The notes under the pieces: generated by a model
Told to the model about the DNA's origin: nothing
Databases searched by the model: none
Seen by the model: only the letters and a program-made list of their open reading frames with translations
Part shown: positions 35,634-39,616 of the stretch, in pieces
Numbering within the stretch: the stretch's first letter is position 1
Layout: each line of letters starts with the position of its first letter
Made by a program: the position numbers and the translations under genes
Source: an uncultured Prevotella sp.
GTDB lineage: Bacteria; Bacteroidota; Bacteroidia; Bacteroidales; Bacteroidaceae
Length of the DNA: 39,616 nt
NCBI GenBank assembly: GCA_946627325.1
Contig: CAMOVK010000008.1
Coordinates: 1-39,616, forward strand
Direction: 5' to 3'

Positions 35634-36677
35634 CTACTTGAATTCGTCCTTTAGTATATAAGCCGATGTGGCTAGGAATGTGAGGAATAGCATTGCAAGA
35701 ACGAAAATCATTCGTTTGGGTCCTGTTGCCTTAATGGGCACAGCCGCGCCTTTAAGAATGGTGAATGCTGGTGTGCGTTCCTGCACTTTTGCTTTTGCTT
35801 GTTGTAGTTGTGTGGACAGGGCAGTATAAGTATTGAATTTCAGCTGCATGTCGTTTTCGAGGTCTTCTTGCTTTGCCCGCATACTTACAAGTACGACATC
35901 TGTGTTTGCATCGGCATAGTTTCCATACAAACGTCGTGCCTGTTCATATTCTTGTTTTGCTGTTGCAGAGAGTTTCTGATAGTAAGCCAAGTCTGTACGA
36001 GCCTTGTTTGTACGATAATCGGTTATAAATGCTTGCAGCATACTGCATACAGAGTCGGCTACTGTCTTGCATATCAGTGGGTCTTGGTCGGTTACCGAGA
36101 CTGTGATTACTCCTGTTTTCTTGTCGGTACTTATAGCGACGAAGTTTTGTATTTTCTTTATTACGTCGTCTTCTGGTTTTGAAAGGATATATGGGTTGTA
36201 TTCTCCTCCTGTTTTACCTGCCATTGGGTCTTTTGGTGCAGGTAGTAAACTTATAATCCATTCGCTTATTCCTCCCCACCATGGGCGTTTCTGCATATCT
36301 TTGATATAGTCGTGATAGTTAGCTGATATTTCGCCGTCAGCACTTTTGACTTTTATCTTGAACAGTTTTGAAACGAATCCGTTGTCTTCCATCAGGTCTG
36401 GATATAGCATTGGCGAGATGGCATCTGTGGTTTCCATGTTCGACAAGTCGAATCCCACCATTGATGCTAAGGAACCGAGAGTTCCGCCCGACATTTGATT
36501 AGAGATCTCAGGTGCGAGTCGTATGTTTGTGTCGTAGGTTCTTGGTATGCAAATGATATATAGGCTTGCAAATACGAATACTGTTGGTAGTGTTATGAAA
36601 AAGAGTCGTTTTCGCTGTCTTAATTTGCGCAAAATGGCTCGGAGGTCGATGACTTCCTGTTGTTTATTCTCTTCCAT
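35634..36677 (-). CDS. wzz: Wzz-type chain-length determinant
   Basis: This 347-residue inner-membrane protein sets polysaccharide chain length. An N-terminal helix (about 26-45, after DLRAILRKLRQRKRLF) and a C-terminal helix (about 322-342) flank a periplasmic domain with a long coiled-coil region (about 205-295). A Pro-rich RTPAFTILKGAAVPIKATGP segment precedes the last helix, as in Wzz proteins. The C-terminal tyrosine-kinase domain of Wzc is absent. It lies between wza (16 nt upstream) and wzx (3 nt downstream). Confidence 0.9.
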   Translation of the reverse strand: MEENKQQEVIDLRAILRKLRQRKRLFFITLPTVFVFASLYIICIPRTYDTNIRLAPEISNQMSGGTLGSLASMVGFDLSNMETTDAISPMLYPDLMEDNGFVSKLFKIKVKSADGEISANYHDYIKDMQKRPWWGGISEWIISLLPAPKDPMAGKTGGEYNPYILSKPEDDVIKKIQNFVAISTDKKTGVITVSVTDQDPLICKTVADSVCSMLQAFITDYRTNKARTDLAYYQKLSATAKQEYEQARRLYGNYADANTDVVLVSMRAKQEDLENDMQLKFNTYTALSTQLQQAKAKVQERTPAFTILKGAAVPIKATGPKRMIFVLAMLFLTFLATSAYILKDEFK

Positions 36678-36693
36678 ATCTTGTTTTATTCTT

Positions 36694-39294
36694 TTACTTT
36701 AAGAGGTTTGCTATTGTTGCTATTACTGCTGCGAGGGAGCCTGCACTTGTTGCAATGCTCATGGTTTCAGCCATTGTTCGTCGTGTGGCTGCTTTTGCTG
36801 GTACAACGATTTCGCATCCTGGCATAACTTTTGCGTTGTGTCCCACCTTTGCCATGTTGCCGTTCATGTATATGATATATGTCTGGCTCTTTTTTGCGTT
36901 GCTTGAGAATCCTCCTGCTTGGTCAATATAGTAACTTACGCTTTTGCCTTCTCTGTATGCTACAGTGTTGGCATTCATTACTTCTCCGTTTACTTTGACT
37001 GTTCCATTGTATTCTGGAACGATTAGCTTATCGCCTTCGCGTAGTACGATATCGAAGTCGCTTCCTGGCTTGTCGAGTGCCTTGTCGAGTTCTATTCCTA
37101 CGGGGTACGATTCGTCAATTTTGTATTTTTCAAGTTGTCGGTCGTTCCTCATGTTCGCCATGCTTGCGTTTCCGCTTTTAGCAATGAGTTCTTGTAGGTT
37201 TAGTTCTGCTTGTTCGCGTGCTTTATCTTGTATTTCTTTGAGTCGCTCGATTTCGGCTTCGTTGTACTTTCTCATTATCTTTGCGCCTTTGATGTATGCT
37301 CTGTCGGTCACTCCTCCGCATGCTCTGATAAGGTCTGAGAGTCGTGGTGTGCGCGTAGATAGTGCGTATGAGCCTTCGAAAAGCACTTCTCCAACTACTT
37401 CTACGTTTTGTTGTTCGAATGAGCCAGGACTTCTTCTAACGTACACTTGGTCGAATGGTTGGAGTGTAAATCCTGCTTCTCCGTCAACGACGAAACCTTC
37501 TTTGATTGTGAATGAGTAGTTGTGTGCGATTATTGAGTCAACTTCTGTGGCTTTTGGGTTCATGATTCTTCGTGACACATCTACTTTCATCATTGATGCA
37601 GTTTCTTTTAATCCGCCTGCTTGTAGTATAAAGTCTTCTATTGTTTGATTGGCAGCGTACTTGTATTTTCCTGGGAAGAAGACTTCTCCGTGTATGGTTA
37701 TTGTCTGTTCTTCCATCATGCTTTGTTTTGTTGGAACAAATAGTACGTCGTTTGGTTTGAGTGGTATGTCTGCTACTCTGCCGTTCATTATTCCGTCGAT
37801 ATCAACGGGTATTACTTCGAGTGTTCTGTCTTCTCTCATTCTGTGCATCACTGCATGGTCGGTGAATGCTTCTTCTTTCAGTCCGTCAGCCATTTCGAGC
37901 AGTGTGCGTACGCTTGTCACATCGCCTCCTACTTGATACATTCCCGGACGGAATACGGCTCCTTTGAGTTCGACCATGTTCTCATATCGTGGTATGATTG
38001 AGTCAACAAACACCGAGTCTTCGTCTGACACATGGAAGGATGCGAAGTCGAATTCTCCCACGTTGAACACAGAATATTCTTTGCCGTTTTTTCTTATCAG
38101 TCGGATGGATTTCTTGTATGCGTCGCCTGTAAATCCTCCAGCGTATTTCAGTAGTGATGCGAGACTTTCGTTTTTCTTCATCTCGTAGTACATTGGGCGT
38201 TTGACTTTACCTGTTAGATTGACGAGGCAGTCGTAGGCGTCGATTACTATCATGTCGTTGTCAGCCAGTCGTACGTTTCCAGAGTGTTTTCCGTTCTGAA
38301 TGAAATCGTAGATATCGACTACGCTAATGAGTTTACCTCCTCGATATACTTTCACGTTTCGCAGTGTTCCGATGTCGGTTATTCCTCCTGCCATGTATAG
38401 TGCATTGAATACTGTTGAGAAAGCCGACAGTGTGTAGGTGCCAGGGTATCGCACTTCTCCTGCTACGTTTACTATTATTGTTCGTGTTTGTCCGACAGTC
38501 AGTCTGATGTTTGAGCTTTGGTATCTTGAGCCTAATTTTGAGCGTAGTTGTGCGTTTGCTTGTGATACTGTCATTCCTGCTACGCTTACTGGTCCGTAGC
38601 CTTCGATTGTCACTGTTCCGTCGGGCGAAACGGTGCTTTCTATTGTTTTTTGCGATGCTCCATAGATTTCGATATAGACGGCATCACCTGGTCCGAGTCG
38701 ATAGTCGGCAGGTGTGGCTATGTTCATATTGGGTTCGAAGGTCAGTTCCATGTTGTTGAAGAGGTCGTGACCATAGATTTTGCGGCGTTGCTTCTTTTCG
38801 AGTTCTTTTTCGCGCATCATTTTCTCGAACATTGCGATGGTGTCGATGGGCATCCAGTCGTTCATTTCGTCTTCCATTTCGAGATATTCGAGGTCGTCAT
38901 CATCGTAGGTATGTCGTGTGACTACGCGCGTTCCGTCTTCTCTTCGGTAGTCGGAATATTTGTTTTGGTCTTTGTATTTTTCCATGTCTCGGCGTTCCTT
39001 AGCGTTGTATTTTCGCGTCCGGTCGTCGGTTTTCTGGGTTTGGTTGTCGTCTTTAACTGTGCCCAGTCCTTGCTCGCGCTGCATTCGCTCGTACTTTGCT
39101 CTTACTCGGCGTATCTGATTGATATCTACTCCGCTTTGCATCAGCTTTGTTACGATTTGCTGTTGGGTTGAGCCTTTTTCGTGTTCCTTCATTATTTGTT
39201 GCATCACCTGCTCGTCGGTCATCGACGTTTGGGCGTGGATGGCTGTTGTTGCTGCGAACAATGCCACAAAAAACAGAAGAATGTATCTTTTCAT
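36694..39294 (-). CDS. wza: Wza-like outer-membrane polysaccharide export protein with six SLBB repeats
   Basis: The 866-residue protein begins with a signal peptide (MKRYILLFFVALFAATTAIH, cleavage near HAQ) without a lipobox. A charged, probably helical region at about 75-185 follows, then the polysaccharide-export domain at about 195-265 (PADYRLGPGDAVYIEIYGAS). Six SLBB repeats can be read, beginning at VNVAGEVRYPGTY, VNLTGKVKRPMYY, VELKGAVFRPGMY, TIHGEVFFPGKY, VEVVGEVLFEGSY and VKVNGEVMNANTV. A hydrophobic C-terminal helix (SAGSLAAVIATIANLL) ends it. It is more than twice the length of E. coli Wza and matches the Bacteroidetes long form. It is the first gene of the operon. Confidence 0.93.
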   Translation of the reverse strand: MKRYILLFFVALFAATTAIHAQTSMTDEQVMQQIMKEHEKGSTQQQIVTKLMQSGVDINQIRRVRAKYERMQREQGLGTVKDDNQTQKTDDRTRKYNAKERRDMEKYKDQNKYSDYRREDGTRVVTRHTYDDDDLEYLEMEDEMNDWMPIDTIAMFEKMMREKELEKKQRRKIYGHDLFNNMELTFEPNMNIATPADYRLGPGDAVYIEIYGASQKTIESTVSPDGTVTIEGYGPVSVAGMTVSQANAQLRSKLGSRYQSSNIRLTVGQTRTIIVNVAGEVRYPGTYTLSAFSTVFNALYMAGGITDIGTLRNVKVYRGGKLISVVDIYDFIQNGKHSGNVRLADNDMIVIDAYDCLVNLTGKVKRPMYYEMKKNESLASLLKYAGGFTGDAYKKSIRLIRKNGKEYSVFNVGEFDFASFHVSDEDSVFVDSIIPRYENMVELKGAVFRPGMYQVGGDVTSVRTLLEMADGLKEEAFTDHAVMHRMREDRTLEVIPVDIDGIMNGRVADIPLKPNDVLFVPTKQSMMEEQTITIHGEVFFPGKYKYAANQTIEDFILQAGGLKETASMMKVDVSRRIMNPKATEVDSIIAHNYSFTIKEGFVVDGEAGFTLQPFDQVYVRRSPGSFEQQNVEVVGEVLFEGSYALSTRTPRLSDLIRACGGVTDRAYIKGAKIMRKYNEAEIERLKEIQDKAREQAELNLQELIAKSGNASMANMRNDRQLEKYKIDESYPVGIELDKALDKPGSDFDIVLREGDKLIVPEYNGTVKVNGEVMNANTVAYREGKSVSYYIDQAGGFSSNAKKSQTYIIYMNGNMAKVGHNAKVMPGCEIVVPAKAATRRTMAETMSIATSAGSLAAVIATIANLLK

Positions 39295-39351
39295 ATCGTA
39301 TTGGTTATGCGTACCTATTTATTAATATAACTGCATTTTTTCTGAAATGTT

Positions 39352-39360
39352 GCAAAGTTA
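39352..39360 (-). promoter_or_regulatory. Promoter of the polysaccharide operon, -7 element
   Basis: On the minus strand, 39360-39352 reads TAACTTTGC, an exact TAnnTTTGY match, 57 bp before the wza ATG. No good -33 element is visible in the A/T-rich DNA upstream, which may mean that an activator or antiterminator is needed. Confidence 0.55.
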
Positions 39361-39411
39361 TGTTATTTTATTTTAGTTTTTGCCTTATTGTTGATAAATC
39401 TTACCTAATTG

Positions 39412-39443
39412 TTGGTTGTTTTTGCAGAAAGACGTATTTTTGC
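39412..39443 (+). promoter_or_regulatory. ssrA promoter with overlapping palindrome
   Basis: TTG at 39412-39414 and TATTTTTGC at 39435-39443 form a -33/-7 pair with a 20-bp spacer. The last bases of the -7 element belong to a 13-bp perfect palindrome TTTGCG-A-CGCAAA (39439-39451) that spans the likely transcription start. It could be chance or an operator. Confidence 0.6.
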
Positions 39444-39476
39444 GACGCAAATAGTGCTATTTCTATGTTTTTATCT

Positions 39477-39616
39477 GGGGTTGACTGGATTTGACAGCAG
39501 GATGAGATGGCATGTAAGCACGCGGAGCGTCGGCTGTAGGCTCCTAAATCTCTGTGGTCAGCAATTTAATTGGCAACAATGAGTATGCTCTCGCTGCCTA
39601 ATCGAAGTATAGTAGA
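39477..39616 (+). ncRNA. ssrA: tmRNA (SsrA RNA), 5' part; cut by the window edge
   Basis: GGGGTTGACTGGATTTGACA at 39477 is the conserved 5' end of tmRNA, which forms the acceptor stem with the 3' end lying beyond the window. The tag frame is at 39572-39601: GGC AAC AAT GAG TAT GCT CTC GCT GCC TAA, giving GNNEYALAA, with the ALAA ending expected for ClpXP-recognised tags. The stretch after the stop (TAATCGAAGTATAG) is also conserved in this RNA. It rescues stalled ribosomes together with SmpB. About 34 nt of precursor lie between the -7 element and the mature 5' end, which RNase P would remove. Confidence 0.95.

Noticed and set aside
36944..37519. 191-codon plus-strand frame antisense to wza
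   Set aside because: Ser/Leu-rich composition typical of antisense shadow; the wza protein on the other strand is clearly real.
38650..39171. 173-codon plus-strand frame antisense to the wza N-terminus
   Set aside because: Val/Phe-rich shadow of a charged coding region; no start context or family.

Overview
The window looks like a chromosomal segment of a Bacteroidales bacterium, most likely in or near Prevotellaceae (Prevotella/Segatella-like). The reasons are: many promoters of the Bacteroidetes type (-7 TAnnTTTGY, often with TTTG or TTG about 17-20 bp upstream); start sites with A-rich leaders instead of strong Shine-Dalgarno sequences; a PorZ-like type IX secretion protein and a Por-type C-terminal tail on a secreted hexosaminidase; a fused DAHP synthase-chorismate mutase; the long form of urocanase; a carboxynorspermidine dehydrogenase; and a tmRNA whose tag ends in ALAA. 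The genes are intact housekeeping and accessory genes. I see no phage, transposase, CRISPR array, rRNA or tRNA.

Layout. 1-2180 (+): a terminator from an off-window unit, a conserved Bacteroidales hypothetical protein and carboxynorspermidine dehydrogenase. 2201-10049 (-): leuS, yitT, an rdgB-porZ composite reading frame and a GT-C glycosyltransferase, forming one tight operon. 10166-11167 (+): a membrane acyltransferase whose 3' end overlaps recQ. 11145-15317 (-): clpP, clpX, recQ. 15458-16459 (+): a flippase-fold membrane protein. 16770-24809 (+): aminoacyl-histidine dipeptidase (pepD), a CorA-type magnesium channel, then ftcD, hutU and hutH for histidine breakdown. 25291-29520 (+): DAHP synthase-chorismate mutase, a secreted GH20 hexosaminidase and an endonuclease/exonuclease/phosphatase-fold protein. 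29561-29710: four tandem 22-bp hairpin repeats between converging transcripts. 29723-39294 (-): a surface-polysaccharide operon (Wza-like exporter, Wzz, Wzx, Wzy, GT4, WbsX-like and GT2). 39477-39616 (+): the 5' part of tmRNA, cut by the window edge.

How the genes work together. PepD releases histidine from Xaa-His dipeptides; HutH, HutU and FtcD would carry histidine through urocanate and formiminoglutamate to glutamate, but hutI is not in the window. ClpX feeds ClpP, and the tmRNA tag supplies substrates to such proteases. The polysaccharide cluster has a complete Wzx/Wzy/Wzz/Wza core but no initiating sugar-phosphate transferase in the window.

The two observations I rate highest are both about how translation is arranged. 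First, corA has a well-defined promoter followed by a leader of about 170 nt with nested inverted repeats and a 10-codon reading frame whose product begins Met-Asp-Asp-Tyr-Pro. This resembles in principle the acidic/proline leader peptide MgtL that senses Mg2+ in Salmonella. Second, rdgB and porZ are one uninterrupted frame in which the porZ signal peptide sits immediately after the RdgB domain, and an in-frame ATG near the rdgB end would give a normal secreted PorZ. This suggests nested translation or a real fusion.
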